Positions 1 to 10,349 are shown, counted from the stretch's first letter. The stretch: DNA of 64,000 nt from Pseudoxanthomonas composti (GCF_004122095.1 NZ_SAWZ01000002.1:594638-658637), one strand, 5' to 3'. The notes: generated by a model not told the origin, from the sequence alone. Numbers and translations are program-made.

Positions 1-241
1 GGTCATGGCCCGTGCGTTGCACGGGCGCATGCGCCTGCCGACGGTGTGTCTCCGTGCCGGCCGGGTTCGCGGCGGCCGCCTGATCGTCGGGCCCGTCAGC
101 CAGCGCATGCCCGTCAGCGTGCTGCGCAGACCCAGGCGTTTCATCGCGGCTAACGCCGTGCCCATGCCCATCCTGGGCACCAGCGAAGCCTGGCAGCAGC
201 GCGCTCAGCAGCGCAGCGGACAGGCGGGTCGGAATGCTCAT
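1..241 (-). CDS. copB: Copper resistance protein CopB, N-terminal part
   Basis: First 80 codons of a gene that runs off the left edge. The ATG overlaps the copA stop as ATGA, so translation is probably coupled. The product begins with a short basic stretch and a hydrophobic Ala/Leu run ending near residue 22 (PGFAGA), a Sec signal peptide, followed by a His-rich low-complexity segment (HGHGV, QHADGHA, THRRQAHA). CopB proteins are outer-membrane copper-binding proteins with a His/Met-rich N-terminal region before a beta-barrel, and they follow copA in cop operons. The barrel domain lies outside the window, so identity rests on position, signal peptide and His-rich start. Confidence 0.8.
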   Translation of the reverse strand, partial: MSIPTRLSAALLSALLPGFAGAQDGHGHGVSRDETPGSAQHADGHALADGPDDQAAAANPAGTETHRRQAHAPVQRTGHD

Positions 242-2079
242 TCGACCACCTGCACCTGCCGCATCATCCCGGCCTCCATGTGGTACAGCAGGTGGCAGTG
301 GTAGGCCCAGCTGCCCAATGCATCGGCGCGCACGCGGTAGCTGCGGCGCGTACCCGGCGGCATGTCCACGGTGTGCTTGCGCACCATGAACTCGCCCTGC
401 GCGTCCTCCAGGTCGCTCCACATCCCGTGCAGGTGGATCGGGTGGGTCATCATGGTGTCGTTGACCAGCACGATGCGCAGGCGCTCGCCATAGTTGAGGC
501 GCAGCGGCTTGGCATCGTCGAACTTCAGGCCGTCGAAGCTCCAGGCGAACTTTTCCATGTGCCCGGTCAGATGCAGCTCGATCTCACGCCCCGGCTCGCG
601 CCCGTCCGGGTCCTCGAACAGGCTGCGCAGGCGCGCGTAGCTGAGCACATCGCGTCCGTTTCCGCGCAAGCCGATGCCGGGGTCGTCCAGTTTCGGCGTG
701 GGCGACATCGTCTGCATGTCCACCAGCGGATTGCCCCGCTCGCTTTCCGGATGCGTCTGCATGCCCTGCGACGTGGAGCCCATGGCCTGGTGGGCGCCAT
801 GCATCGCATGCGCATTCGCGGCCGCTGTCCCATCCGCCGACGCCGCGTCGCCATGTCCTATGCCCGCGTGCCCCATCTCGGCGTGATCCATGGCGCCATG
901 CACCATTGCGCCATGGCCCATGTCGGCCATGCTCAGGATCGGCCGCGCATCCACGGCGGGAACCGGCGCGCGCAGCCCCTCGCGCGTGGCCAGCGTGCCG
1001 GCCACGTAACCGGTGCGCCCAAGGTCCTGCGCGAACACGGTAAAGGCGTCCTGCCCGCTCGGCGTCACGATCACATCGAAGGTCTCGGCCGTGGCGATGC
1101 GCAGCTCATCCACGGTGACCGGATGCACGTACTGACCGTCTGCGGCCACCACGGTCATCTTCAGGCCGGGAATACGCACGTCGAAGTGCGTCATCGACGA
1201 GCCGTTGATCAGCCGCAGACGCACCCGCTCGCCGTGCTTGAACAGCCCGGTCCAGTTGCCCAGCGTGGTCGTGCCATTGAGCAGGTAGGTGTAGGTGTTG
1301 CCGTTGACGTCGGACAGGTCGGTCGGGGTCATGCGCATCTGTCCCCAGGCTGCGCGGTCCTGCAGCGTGGCGCGCAGGCCACCGCGGCGCGCATCGCGAA
1401 CGAAGTCGCCCACGGTGCGCTGCGCGTAGTTGTCGAAGTCGGACATCTTCTTCAGCCGCGCGAACAGCGCCGCCGGATCCAGGTCCGTCCAGTCGCTCAA
1501 CAGCACCACGTAGTCGCGCTGGTAGGAGAACGGCTCCGGCTCGGCCGGGTCGATGATCAGCGGCCCATACAGCCCGGCCTGCTCCTGGAACCCGGAATGG
1601 CTGTGGTACCAGTAGGTCCCGCCCTGGCGGACGTCGAACCGGTACTGGTAGGTCTGGCCGGGCCCGATGCCATCGAAACTCAATCCCGGCACGCCGTCCA
1701 TGTTGGCCGGCAGCACGATGCCGTGCCAGTGCAGCGAGGTGGTCGTGCCATGCACCGACCCAGGCGGCAGCGCATTGCTGACCCGCAGGTTCACCGTACT
1801 GCCCTCGCGCCAGCGCAGCAGCGGCGCAGGCAGGCTGCCATTGACGGTCACCGCCGTACGCGGCTTGCCAGTGAAGTCGACTGGCGATGTGCCGATCCGC
1901 AAATCGAACTCGGTGCCGGCCAGCACGCCTGGCGCGTGCGCGGTCGCCAGCGCCCAGCCATGCCGCGGCCAACCGCCCAATCCAGCCAGCACGCCGCCCG
2001 CGGCCAGGCCCTGCATGAAACGCCGCCGCGCGGCATGAACCGGCGCACCTTCGGCACGCCCAGTGAAAGGAAACGACAT
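238..2079 (-). CDS. copA: Copper resistance multicopper oxidase CopA
   Basis: 613-residue periplasmic multicopper oxidase that oxidises Cu(I) and sequesters copper. The start at 2079 is chosen because GGAGGT lies 5 bases upstream and the protein then opens with a twin-arginine signal (RRRFMQG at residues 18-24, then an Ala/Gly/Leu h-region). Three cupredoxin domains are visible through their copper motifs: HWHG and WYHSHSG near the N-terminus, HPIHLHGM and HCHLLYHMEAGM at the C-terminus, which supply type 1, 2 and 3 copper ligands. A Met/His-rich insert around residues 375-440 (MGHGAM, MDHAEMGH, HAMHGAH) is typical of CopA/PcoA and is thought to bind extra copper. It sits between copL (100 bases upstream) and copB (overlapping ATGA). 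Confidence 0.96.
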   Translation of the reverse strand: MSFPFTGRAEGAPVHAARRRFMQGLAAGGVLAGLGGWPRHGWALATAHAPGVLAGTEFDLRIGTSPVDFTGKPRTAVTVNGSLPAPLLRWREGSTVNLRVSNALPPGSVHGTTTSLHWHGIVLPANMDGVPGLSFDGIGPGQTYQYRFDVRQGGTYWYHSHSGFQEQAGLYGPLIIDPAEPEPFSYQRDYVVLLSDWTDLDPAALFARLKKMSDFDNYAQRTVGDFVRDARRGGLRATLQDRAAWGQMRMTPTDLSDVNGNTYTYLLNGTTTLGNWTGLFKHGERVRLRLINGSSMTHFDVRIPGLKMTVVAADGQYVHPVTVDELRIATAETFDVIVTPSGQDAFTVFAQDLGRTGYVAGTLATREGLRAPVPAVDARPILSMADMGHGAMVHGAMDHAEMGHAGIGHGDAASADGTAAANAHAMHGAHQAMGSTSQGMQTHPESERGNPLVDMQTMSPTPKLDDPGIGLRGNGRDVLSYARLRSLFEDPDGREPGREIELHLTGHMEKFAWSFDGLKFDDAKPLRLNYGERLRIVLVNDTMMTHPIHLHGMWSDLEDAQGEFMVRKHTVDMPPGTRRSYRVRADALGSWAYHCHLLYHMEAGMMRQVQVVE

Positions 2080-2178
2080 GACACCTCCATCGCAGACTGA
2101 AAGACATCCGCGCCCAGGCAACGGATGCTGGCCAGACACGGCCACGCCCCGGGCGATCAGGCGCCCGGCTTCAGTGCG

Positions 2179-2586
2179 TCATGCGATGGGAGGTCGAAGC
2201 GGCAGGCGCTGGGGTGCGGCGGCCAGACGATGCACCGTCGCGACCACGGCCGAGGGCGGCGGCGGCGAGACCGTCAGCCACCGCAGGCCTGGCATCAGCG
2301 CGCTGGCCTGGTGCAGGCAGTCGCAGCGGCAGGCGTCGCGGTCCTTGCAGCAGGTGTCGTCGCGGGAATGGTCCGCATCCGCATGGTCGGCTGACGCATG
2401 CGCCGCCTTGGTCCCAGCGGCCTTGTCGTGACACGCGGCCATGCCGGGTTGCGGCGCCGGGGACGACATCACTTTCGCCCCGTGTTCCATCGCCGCCATG
2501 CGCACGCCTGCCGCCGCGCCGGCCGCCCCGTTGAACACGAGCAGCACGCTGAGCAGGATCCGCAACAGGAACGAGGCAAGCGACAT
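2179..2586 (-). CDS. copL: CopL family metal-binding regulatory protein
   Basis: 135-residue small protein in the position of copL, directly upstream of copA in Xanthomonas-type copLAB operons, where it is needed for copper-inducible expression. It starts with a hydrophobic segment (SLASFLLRILLSVLLVFNG) that is a signal peptide or membrane anchor. A short Met/His stretch, then a His/Asp/Cys-rich centre (HASADHADADHSRDDTCC, then CRCDC) follows, suited to copper binding. The C-terminal 40 residues are Pro/Arg-rich. I chose this ATG because an upstream extension would run through tRNA-Ala. No strong Shine-Dalgarno is visible. The 100-base gap before copA may carry a regulatory signal, but I see no clear hairpin there. 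Confidence 0.85.
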   Translation of the reverse strand: MSLASFLLRILLSVLLVFNGAAGAAAGVRMAAMEHGAKVMSSPAPQPGMAACHDKAAGTKAAHASADHADADHSRDDTCCKDRDACRCDCLHQASALMPGLRWLTVSPPPPSAVVATVHRLAAAPQRLPLRPPIA

Positions 2587-2742
2587 GGCGCTTACTGTAG
2601 CCCAGCGCCGAGCGCAGGTCAGGCCGCGACCGCCCCGCCTGCCCCATCCGGGCAGCTGCCTCGGCGGCATGCGAATAAAAGTTGCGGCGAACGCTTGCGC
2701 GCTCGTGAAGGCGTCGCTATCATTTCGCGCTCCCAAGACACC

Positions 2743-2818
2743 GGGGCCATAGCTCAGCTGGGAGAGCGCCTGCATGGCATGCAGGAGGTCGGCGGTTCGA
2801 TCCCGCCTGGCTCCACCA
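2743..2818 (+). tRNA. tRNA-Ala (anticodon GGC), copy 1
   Basis: 76 bases with encoded CCA. The acceptor arm GGGGCCA pairs with TGGCTCC and contains the G3:U70 wobble pair that defines alanine identity. The anticodon loop ATGGCAT gives GGC. D-loop (AGCTCAGCTGGGAGAGC) and T-arm (GGTTCGATC) are canonical. First of two copies; followed by tRNA-Glu after 52 bases. Confidence 0.98.
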
Positions 2819-2870
2819 CGTTTCAAGGGACAGAAGATAGGCCCTTCTGTCTTGCTTCAAAGCTCAACGC

Positions 2871-2946
2871 GTCCCCATCGTCTAGAGGCCTAGGACATCA
2901 CCCTTTCACGGTGGCGACCGGGGTTCGAATCCCCGTGGGGACGCCA
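2871..2946 (+). tRNA. tRNA-Glu (anticodon TTC), copy 1
   Basis: 76 bases with encoded CCA. Acceptor GTCCCCA pairs with TGGGGAC; anticodon loop CTTTCAC gives TTC; T-arm GGTTCGAATCC. Forms a unit with the preceding tRNA-Ala that is repeated 259 bases downstream. Confidence 0.98.
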
Positions 2947-3001
2947 TTTCACGATGAGAGCGCAGCGAGACATCGCCGCGCTTTTTCTTCGAAGCAGTAT
3001 C

Positions 3002-3077
3002 GGGGCCATAGCTCAGCTGGGAGAGCGCCTGCATGGCATGCAGGAGGTCGGCGGTTCGATCCCGCCTGGCTCCACCA
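3002..3077 (+). tRNA. tRNA-Ala (anticodon GGC), copy 2
   Basis: Identical in sequence to the copy at 2743-2818, with the same G3:U70 pair and GGC anticodon. The 54 bases between the first tRNA-Glu and this gene differ from the spacers inside each pair. Confidence 0.98.
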
Positions 3078-3129
3078 AGTTCCAAAAGATGGAAGTTAGG
3101 CCCTTCCGTCTTGCGTCAACGCTCAACGC

Positions 3130-3205
3130 GTCCCCATCGTCTAGAGGCCTAGGACATCACCCTTTCACGGTGGCGACCGGGGTTCGAATCCCCGTGGGGA
3201 CGCCA
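3130..3205 (+). tRNA. tRNA-Glu (anticodon TTC), copy 2
   Basis: Identical to the copy at 2871-2946. The Ala-Glu spacer is diverged but alignable with the first spacer (shared AGGCCCTTC and GCTCAACGC). Last gene of the four-tRNA run; an intrinsic terminator follows 9 bases later. Confidence 0.98.
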
Positions 3206-3213
3206 GCAACACA

Positions 3214-3241
3214 AAAAAGCCCGGCTCACGCCGGGCTTTTT
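3214..3241 (+). terminator. Intrinsic terminator of the tRNA operon
   Basis: Stem GCCCGGC / GCCGGGC with a TCAC loop, preceded by six A and followed by TTTTT. It ends the Ala-Glu-Ala-Glu transcript. The A-tract makes it potentially bidirectional. Confidence 0.93.
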
Positions 3242-3299
3242 CTTTGATCGCCTCCCAGTCAAGGCAGAGCGCGCCGCGCCGCCCCGACAGCGACCGTAG

Positions 3300-3566
3300 G
3301 GTGAATGGCGCCCTTCCATCCACCATCGCAAAGCCCGGACGGTGCGGGTGTGCGAGCACCTCACGCTCAACCGTCGCAGACGCCCCGGTGGACAAGCCTC
3401 GCGTTGTCCACCCGACGTAGGGTGGATGGCGCTCCTCCATCCACCATCGCGCGGCACGAACCATGCGGACCTGGCGGAGCCCTAAGCTCTGCCGCCGCGG
3501 ACGCCTCGGTGGACAAGCTTCGCGTTGTCCACCCTACGTAGGGTGGATGGCGCTCCTCCATCCACC
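3300..3566. repeat. REP/BIME-like palindromic array A
   Basis: Alternating copies of two palindromes. Type 1 (3387-3412, 3508-3533) has arms GGTGGACAA / TTGTCCACC around an 8-base loop. Type 2 (3421-3445, 3542-3566, and a degenerate copy at 3300-3324) has arms GGTGGATG / CATCCACC. The motif CGTAGGGTGG joins them. The type 1 + type 2 unit repeats with a 121-base period and includes a shared CATCGCGCGGCACGAACCA tail. The same palindromes recur near 40.97, 41.18 and 54.2-54.6 kb. The array lies just 3' of the minus-strand gene that ends at 3597. Confidence 0.85.
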
Positions 3567-3596
3567 ATCGCGCGGCACGAACCACGCGCACCTGCC

Positions 3597-4175
3597 CTAC
3601 AAGCACTCCGTCGCTTCGGCATCGCTGAAGCGGCTGCAATCCCAGCGCCAGGTGCCGGCGCCGCGCATCGGGTCGACCCGGTAGGTCGCGACCAGGGCGC
3701 GCTCCTGCAGCTGGCTCAGCGGCAGCTGCGTGGGCACCATCGCCGGATCGGTCCAGAAGTTCACCTCACAGGGGCGCTGCTTCCCGCAGATGCGCTCGCC
3801 GGCGGCCTGGAATTCATCCATGTCACGCACGGTCTGCGACATGACCACGAAGTGGCTGCTGCCGATGGTGCCGGCGTCGCGCCAGTTCGGCCGCCCCTGG
3901 AAGGTTTCGGTGACCGGCGTCCCCGGCGGAGGCGCATCAGTGGTCAAGCCACCATCGCCACGGGTGACGAAGAACACCACACCGACGATCACCATGATGA
4001 AGACCACGATGATCAGCCAGCCGCTGTAGTCCTTGTAGGGCGCCTCGCCCATGCCAGGCGAGGCAGGCGCGTCCAGCGGACGGTCCACGTCCTGTCGCCT
4101 GGTGCCACAGTCCGGGCACGTGAATGCATGCTCTTCCATCCGCCCGTCGCATCGATTGCAAGGCACTGCAGACAT
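3597..4175 (-). CDS. Zinc-ribbon single-pass membrane protein of unknown function
   Basis: 192 residues. The N-terminus is a four-Cys zinc ribbon (C6-x2-C9 and C20-x2-C23). A Pro/Asp-rich linker leads to one strong transmembrane helix at about residues 53-70, and a periplasmic domain of about 120 residues follows (conserved-looking WRDAGTIGSSHFVVMSQTV, ICGKQRPCEVNFW, WRWDC). The start at 4175 has GGGGAG about 8 bases upstream; an upstream in-frame ATG at 4223 lacks one. The layout resembles zinc-ribbon sensors or adaptors that sit cytoplasm-side of a membrane anchor, but I do not recognise the extracytoplasmic domain. It is divergent from the gene at 4377 and flanked 3' by the palindromic array. 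Function unknown. Confidence 0.85.
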   Translation of the reverse strand: MSAVPCNRCDGRMEEHAFTCPDCGTRRQDVDRPLDAPASPGMGEAPYKDYSGWLIIVVFIMVIVGVVFFVTRGDGGLTTDAPPPGTPVTETFQGRPNWRDAGTIGSSHFVVMSQTVRDMDEFQAAGERICGKQRPCEVNFWTDPAMVPTQLPLSQLQERALVATYRVDPMRGAGTWRWDCSRFSDAEATECL

Positions 4176-4376
4176 GGTCTTTCTCCCCTGGGGACAGCTG
4201 CACGTTAGACCTGCCCGGTGCAAGGTTCACGTTGCAACGCAGCGCAGGCCTTCGACGCAGCTTCGAGGCAATCGGACACAGTTGTTAAAAGCAAATCAAA
4301 GCGATCAGCCCAATCATCACGCGGAAGCAACGCCGATTCACCAAAGTTAACAGGAGCCCCCAGCCTGAGCCTTTCC

Positions 4377-4853
4377 GTGACCCGAACCCCCAAGAGCCTG
4401 TTCGCCCAGCATGAGGCGGCCTTCACTTCCTGGGTCCGCCGGCACGGCCGCAGCCCGGATGAAGCGGTGGCGATGTTCATCGAACGCTCGCCCTACATGA
4501 AAGAGGTGCTGGCGCATCTGCCTACCGAGGAATCGGACCGCATTCTCGAGGCCACCCGCGAACATCTGCACCGCATCTCCGGCGAGCAGACCTTCAGGGC
4601 GCAGTTCCCCAACATCCACTACTGCCGCAATCGCCAGGGTCGAGAGCTGCGCTATACGATCACCCTGACCCTGGGCGAGAACGAGGCCAGCTGGATCGGT
4701 CGCGTCTGGGCCGACGACGAATACCTGGGTGAGGTGACCGGATCGGGTTCTGGCCCCAAGGCCAACTACCTCAACCTGGCACGCATGCACATCGAGTCGC
4801 AGATCGATTGCGAAGGCGCCATCGTACGGCGCCCGCTCCCCGACTACTGGTGA
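4377..4853 (+). CDS. Conserved protein of unknown function
   Basis: About 158 residues from a GTG at 4377. No membrane segment or signal. The first half is helical and charged (FAQHEAAFTSWVRRHG, EESDRILEATREHLHRI); the second half looks like beta strands (RYTITLTLGENEASWIGRVWADDEYLGEV). Start choice is uncertain. The best Shine-Dalgarno (AGGAG, 4352-4356) is 8 bases before an in-frame CTG at 4365 and 20 bases before the GTG. A further in-frame GTG at 4218 would add 53 residues across an AT-richer stretch that looks like promoter DNA, so I reject it. The 3' end overlaps the convergent DUF1249 gene by 10 bases. I cannot assign a function. Confidence 0.75.
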   Translation: MTRTPKSLFAQHEAAFTSWVRRHGRSPDEAVAMFIERSPYMKEVLAHLPTEESDRILEATREHLHRISGEQTFRAQFPNIHYCRNRQGRELRYTITLTLGENEASWIGRVWADDEYLGEVTGSGSGPKANYLNLARMHIESQIDCEGAIVRRPLPDYW

Positions 4854-5323
4854 ACCGTCGCCTCGCTGCGGCGTAACGTGGCCACGCCGTGCCCGGACTC
4901 AGCCAGGTACTCCAGCCACTTGCCGAGAAAGGTGTTCATGCGCATGCGGTGGCTGATCAGCTCCGCCGGTGGCGGGAACATGCCGATCACATCCTGCCAG
5001 CGCCGCCCCACATAGCAATGCGTGGCCTCGGCCTGGCGCGCGTCGCGGTAGACGCGCACAAAGGCGGACGGGTCGGACTCGCCGGTCACCGGGTCCTGCA
5101 GGTCGTAGGTCAACCGCAGTTCCACCGTGTACGGGTGCGTCTCGATGACTTCGATACGCAGGTCCAGGCCATCGCCGATGCTGGACGTGTACAGGCCGGG
5201 ACGAAGATCGGCCGGCGCGAACAAGCGGGCCAGCCGCGTGTAATTCTCCGCGTACAGTCCCATCAGCCAGCCGAAGCGGCCGATGCGGGGGATGTTCGCG
5301 GAGCGAGCGAGCAGTTCTGCCAT
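4844..5323 (-). CDS. DUF1249 domain-containing protein (YqiB-like)
   Basis: 159-residue soluble protein matching the DUF1249/YqiB family: an N-terminal LMGLYAENYTRLARLF motif, then alternating strands (LDLRIEVIETHPYTVELRLTY), a VRVYRDARQAEATHCY segment and a helical tail (ISHRMRMNTFLGKWLEYL). In other gammaproteobacteria the family lies beside nudF, cpdA or parE, but its biochemical role is not established. Here it follows ppsR on the same strand with a 127-base gap, and its end overlaps the convergent gene at 4377-4853. Function unknown. Confidence 0.85.
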   Translation of the reverse strand: MAELLARSANIPRIGRFGWLMGLYAENYTRLARLFAPADLRPGLYTSSIGDGLDLRIEVIETHPYTVELRLTYDLQDPVTGESDPSAFVRVYRDARQAEATHCYVGRRWQDVIGMFPPPAELISHRMRMNTFLGKWLEYLAESGHGVATLRRSEATVHQ

Positions 5324-5450
5324 GCCTCGATCCTACACGCTGGAACCGGCGCGCGGCAGCATTGACGTCACCGCGGGGCCGGCATAGCGTGGGGATCTAG
5401 CCTGGCTGCCCTGTTGGGCCCTCACCTTTGGCTGCCCGACCTCCCGCGCG

Positions 5451-6275
5451 CTAGTACATCTCGCGCTGCAGGCCCAGGGTCGACATCACCTTGCTGGCGA
5501 TTTCCTCGATGGAGGTGTGCGTGGTGCTCAGCGTGGGCAGGCGCTCCATCTGGAACATGGTCTCCGCCGCCGCCACCTCGCGCCTGCAGGTCTCCAGCAT
5601 CGCATAGCGCGAATTGGGCCGGCGCTCCTGGCGGATCTGGCACAGGCGTTCGGGATCGATGGTCAGCCCGAAGAGCTTCTTGCGATAGGGCTTGAGACGT
5701 GGCGGTAGGCGATCGCTGTCAAGGTCCTCGTCGGTGAGCGGATAGTTCGCCGCGCGCACCCCATAGTGCAGGGCCAGGTAGACGCAGGTCGGCGTCTTGC
5801 CCGCGCGCGAGACCGCCACCAAGATCAGGTCGGCCTCGTCGTAGTTCACCGCGATGCCGTCGTCATGGGTCAGCGCGAAATTCATCGCGTTGATGCGCCG
5901 ATGGTAGGCCTCGAAGTTCACCATGCCATGCGCCTGACCCACGCGCGACTGGCGCTGGGTGCCCAGCTCGGTCTCCATCGGGCTGATGAAGGGTGCGAAC
6001 ACGTCCAGCATCAGCGCGCCGCTCTGGGTCAGGATGGAAGCGATTTCAGGCTCCACGATCGAGTGGATCACGATGGGGCGCGCATCGTGCCGCAGGCCGG
6101 TGTCGCGGATCCTGTCGGCGGCGCTGAGCGCCTTGTCCACGTCGTCCACGAAGGGAATGCGATCGGTGATGAAGCTGTAGCCGGCGAACTGGGTCAACAG
6201 GCTGTGGCCGATGGTTTCCACGGTGATACCGGTTCCATCCGAAACATAGAACACCGGCCTGACTGCACTCGACAT
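5451..6275 (-). CDS. ppsR: PEP synthase regulatory protein PpsR (kinase / pyrophosphorylase)
   Basis: 274 residues, usual length for the DUF299/PpsR family. It inactivates PEP synthase by ADP-dependent phosphorylation of a threonine next to the catalytic histidine and reactivates it by phosphate-dependent removal. Family hallmarks seen are [19 protein letters not shown] at the N-terminus, [18 protein letters not shown], and the P-loop [15 protein letters not shown]. The start at 6275 is preferred over the ATG 9 bases upstream because AAGGA lies about 8 bases before it and is too close to the other. It is divergent from ppsA, its substrate gene, which fixes its identity. Confidence 0.95.
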   Translation of the reverse strand: MSSAVRPVFYVSDGTGITVETIGHSLLTQFAGYSFITDRIPFVDDVDKALSAADRIRDTGLRHDARPIVIHSIVEPEIASILTQSGALMLDVFAPFISPMETELGTQRQSRVGQAHGMVNFEAYHRRINAMNFALTHDDGIAVNYDEADLILVAVSRAGKTPTCVYLALHYGVRAANYPLTDEDLDSDRLPPRLKPYRKKLFGLTIDPERLCQIRQERRPNSRYAMLETCRREVAAAETMFQMERLPTLSTTHTSIEEIASKVMSTLGLQREMY

Positions 6276-6311
6276 TACGTTCATCCTTCGCGCGGGACAC
6301 TGATAAGACCA

Positions 6312-6342
6312 ATATCGCACCATTGCTTGTGCAGCGCGATAT
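6312..6342. promoter_or_regulatory. Inverted repeat between ppsR and ppsA
   Basis: Perfect 7-base arms ATATCGC and GCGATAT separated by 17 bases, in the 162-base divergent spacer. Could be an operator shared by the two genes. No known consensus recognised. Confidence 0.3.
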
Positions 6343-6437
6343 CGGCCTGCATCATAAGCACACCACTTTCCCCCCAACGGACGCATGGCCCGCCGTTTTT
6401 TTCGCGCGGATTCCACGTCTTCCAAGGAGCTCAGCGT

Positions 6438-8809
<2,372 letters not shown>

Positions 8810-8813
<4 letters not shown>

Positions 8814-9796
8814 TGGCGTTGGGCCTCAATGCCCTGCTGGTCGCCGCGGCCAACGCCGCGGCGCCGGCTGCGGCTGCACAGGCGCGGCCAGCGACGCATG
8901 CCGCGGTCGACTGGCGAGCCATTCCCTGGGGCGACTACCTGGTGAACTGGGCCGCGGCGCTGGTCATCGTGCTGGTGGGCATGTGGCTGGCCAAGCGCAT
9001 CAGCCTGGGGCTGGAGCGCGCACTGACGCGTGCGCGCGTGGAGAGCACGCTCAGCAGTTTCCTGCGCAACGTCGCCTACGCCGCCCTGCTGGTCCTGGTG
9101 TTCGTATCGGCATTGACCAAGATCGGCGTTCCGGCCACCTCGGTGGCCACGGTGCTGGGCGCGGCCGGCCTGGCCGTTGGCCTTGCGCTGAAGGATTCGC
9201 TGTCCAACATCGCCTCCGGGGTGATGCTGATCATCCTGCGACCGATGCGCGATGGCGACCATGTCGTGGCCGGTGGCCAGGAGGGCATCGTCGATGAGAT
9301 CCGCATCTTCCAGACCAGCATCCGCGCCTTCGACCAGCGGGTGATCACCCTGCCCAACAGCACGATCACCTCCGGGCCGATCATCAACTACTCCACCCTG
9401 CCGACCCGGCGGCTGGAGATCACCGTGGGCGTGGGCTACGACGACGACCTCAAGCAGGCGCAGGCGCTGTTGCTGGGCCTGGCTCAGCGCAATCCGCACC
9501 TGCTCAAGGAGCCGGCGCCGTTCGTGCAGGTCACCAACCTGAGCGAAAGCACGGTGGATCTGATGGTGTTCGCCTACGCGCTCAACGGCGAGTTCGGCAA
9601 CGCCAAGAGCACGATGCTCGAGTCGATCCGCAACGAGCTGCTGGAGAAGGGGCTGTCCATCCCCTACCCGCAGCGTGACCTGCACGTGTATCACCACGAC
9701 GCCGACGGACGTCCGCTGGCCGAGTTGCTGGCCAAGTCGGTGACCGACGACGGCGATGTCGGCCCGCCGGGTAAGCCTTTGGCCAAGGGCAACTGA
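8810..9796 (+). CDS. mscS: MscS family small-conductance mechanosensitive channel
   Basis: 328-residue inner-membrane channel that opens under membrane tension to relieve osmotic shock. Three hydrophobic helices are visible: about residues 43-60 ([15 protein letters not shown]), 85-105, and the pore-lining TM3 (Gly/Ala-rich [28 protein letters not shown]). The beta domain follows ([37 protein letters not shown]), then the C-terminal cage. An N-terminal stretch ending [16 protein letters not shown] may be a signal or periplasmic tail. Start ATG 8810 overlaps the ppsA stop. A weak terminator follows. The pairing with ppsA has no obvious metabolic logic. Confidence 0.93.
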
Positions 9797-9834
9797 TTTG
9801 CGAAGCGTTATGCCTGGTGGAAAAGCAGGATAAG

Positions 9835-9860
9835 AGGCGACCGTAGAGCCGCCTTTTTTT
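9835..9860 (+). terminator. Probable intrinsic terminator after mscS
   Basis: Short stem AGGCG / CGCCT around a 10-base loop, followed directly by seven T. The stem is only five pairs, but the T-tract is strong and it lies 38 bases after the mscS stop. Confidence 0.6.
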
Positions 9861-10003
9861 CAGCTGCCTACCCGTTTCAAGGCTCCCAATCGCGCAGTTG
9901 TGTTCTGCAAGCGCAGCGGTCCACTGGGCGTTGGCTCGTTCTCGCTGAAAGCGGCAGGCCGCACCTCATCGAGCACGACTCAGTTTGCCGAAAGCGATAA
10001 CCC

Positions 10004-10093
10004 TGTAGGAGCGGCTCCAGGTGGCCTAGGGCCATCAGCCGCGAAGAGGCTTCACCCGTAAAGCCCATTCGCGCCTGAAGCCGCTCCCATAGG
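10004..10093. repeat. REP-like palindrome (GTAGGAGCGGCT family)
   Basis: Begins TGTAGGAGCGGCTCCAG and ends CTGAAGCCGCTCCCATAGG, with an inner CAGCCGCGAAGAGGCTTCACC. The outer arms pair. Same family as 11345-11437 and 63722-63793; such GTAG-headed palindromes are widespread in Stenotrophomonas and Xanthomonas genomes. Confidence 0.75.
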
Positions 10094-10174
10094 CCCATGT
10101 TGCCTCCTCGCCACCATCGCCCGTTCGCTGCCGCAAGCGAGATGTCTGATGACTTTCGTTGCATGAGACATGGG

Positions 10175-10329
10175 AAACCGGGGTCAGAGTGCAGTTTCTC
10201 GGCCACTTCTGACTAAGGTCAGCGCACGCGCGGGCTCCAGCACGCCTTTGTCAATCGCGTTCCAACGTCAGAGGTGGCTACGCGTGAGCCGGCCTCCCGG
10301 GGCGGAAACTGCACTCTGACCCCGGTTTT
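10175..10329. mobile_element. Miniature inverted-repeat element (155 bp)
   Basis: Bounded by perfect 24-base inverted repeats at 10175-10198 and 10306-10329, whose core reads GGGGTCAGAGTGCAGTTTC. A second inner pair, GCCACTTCTGAC at about 10202 and GTCAGAGGTGGC at about 10268, has one mismatch. There is no coding capacity. No clear flanking target duplication is visible. Similar GGGGTCAGAGTG motifs are found next to REP-associated transposases in xanthomonads, but no transposase is present here. Confidence 0.6.
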
Positions 10330-10349
10330 CGCTTTGAGTTGGCTTTCGT

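Noticed and set aside
280-2100. 606-codon plus-strand frame opposite copA
   Set aside because: Shadow of copA; no signal, motif or ribosome-binding site.
3300-3566. CRISPR array
   Set aside because: Repeats are palindromic pairs with 121-base spacing and conserved filler, not 24-40-base direct repeats with unique spacers; no cas genes.
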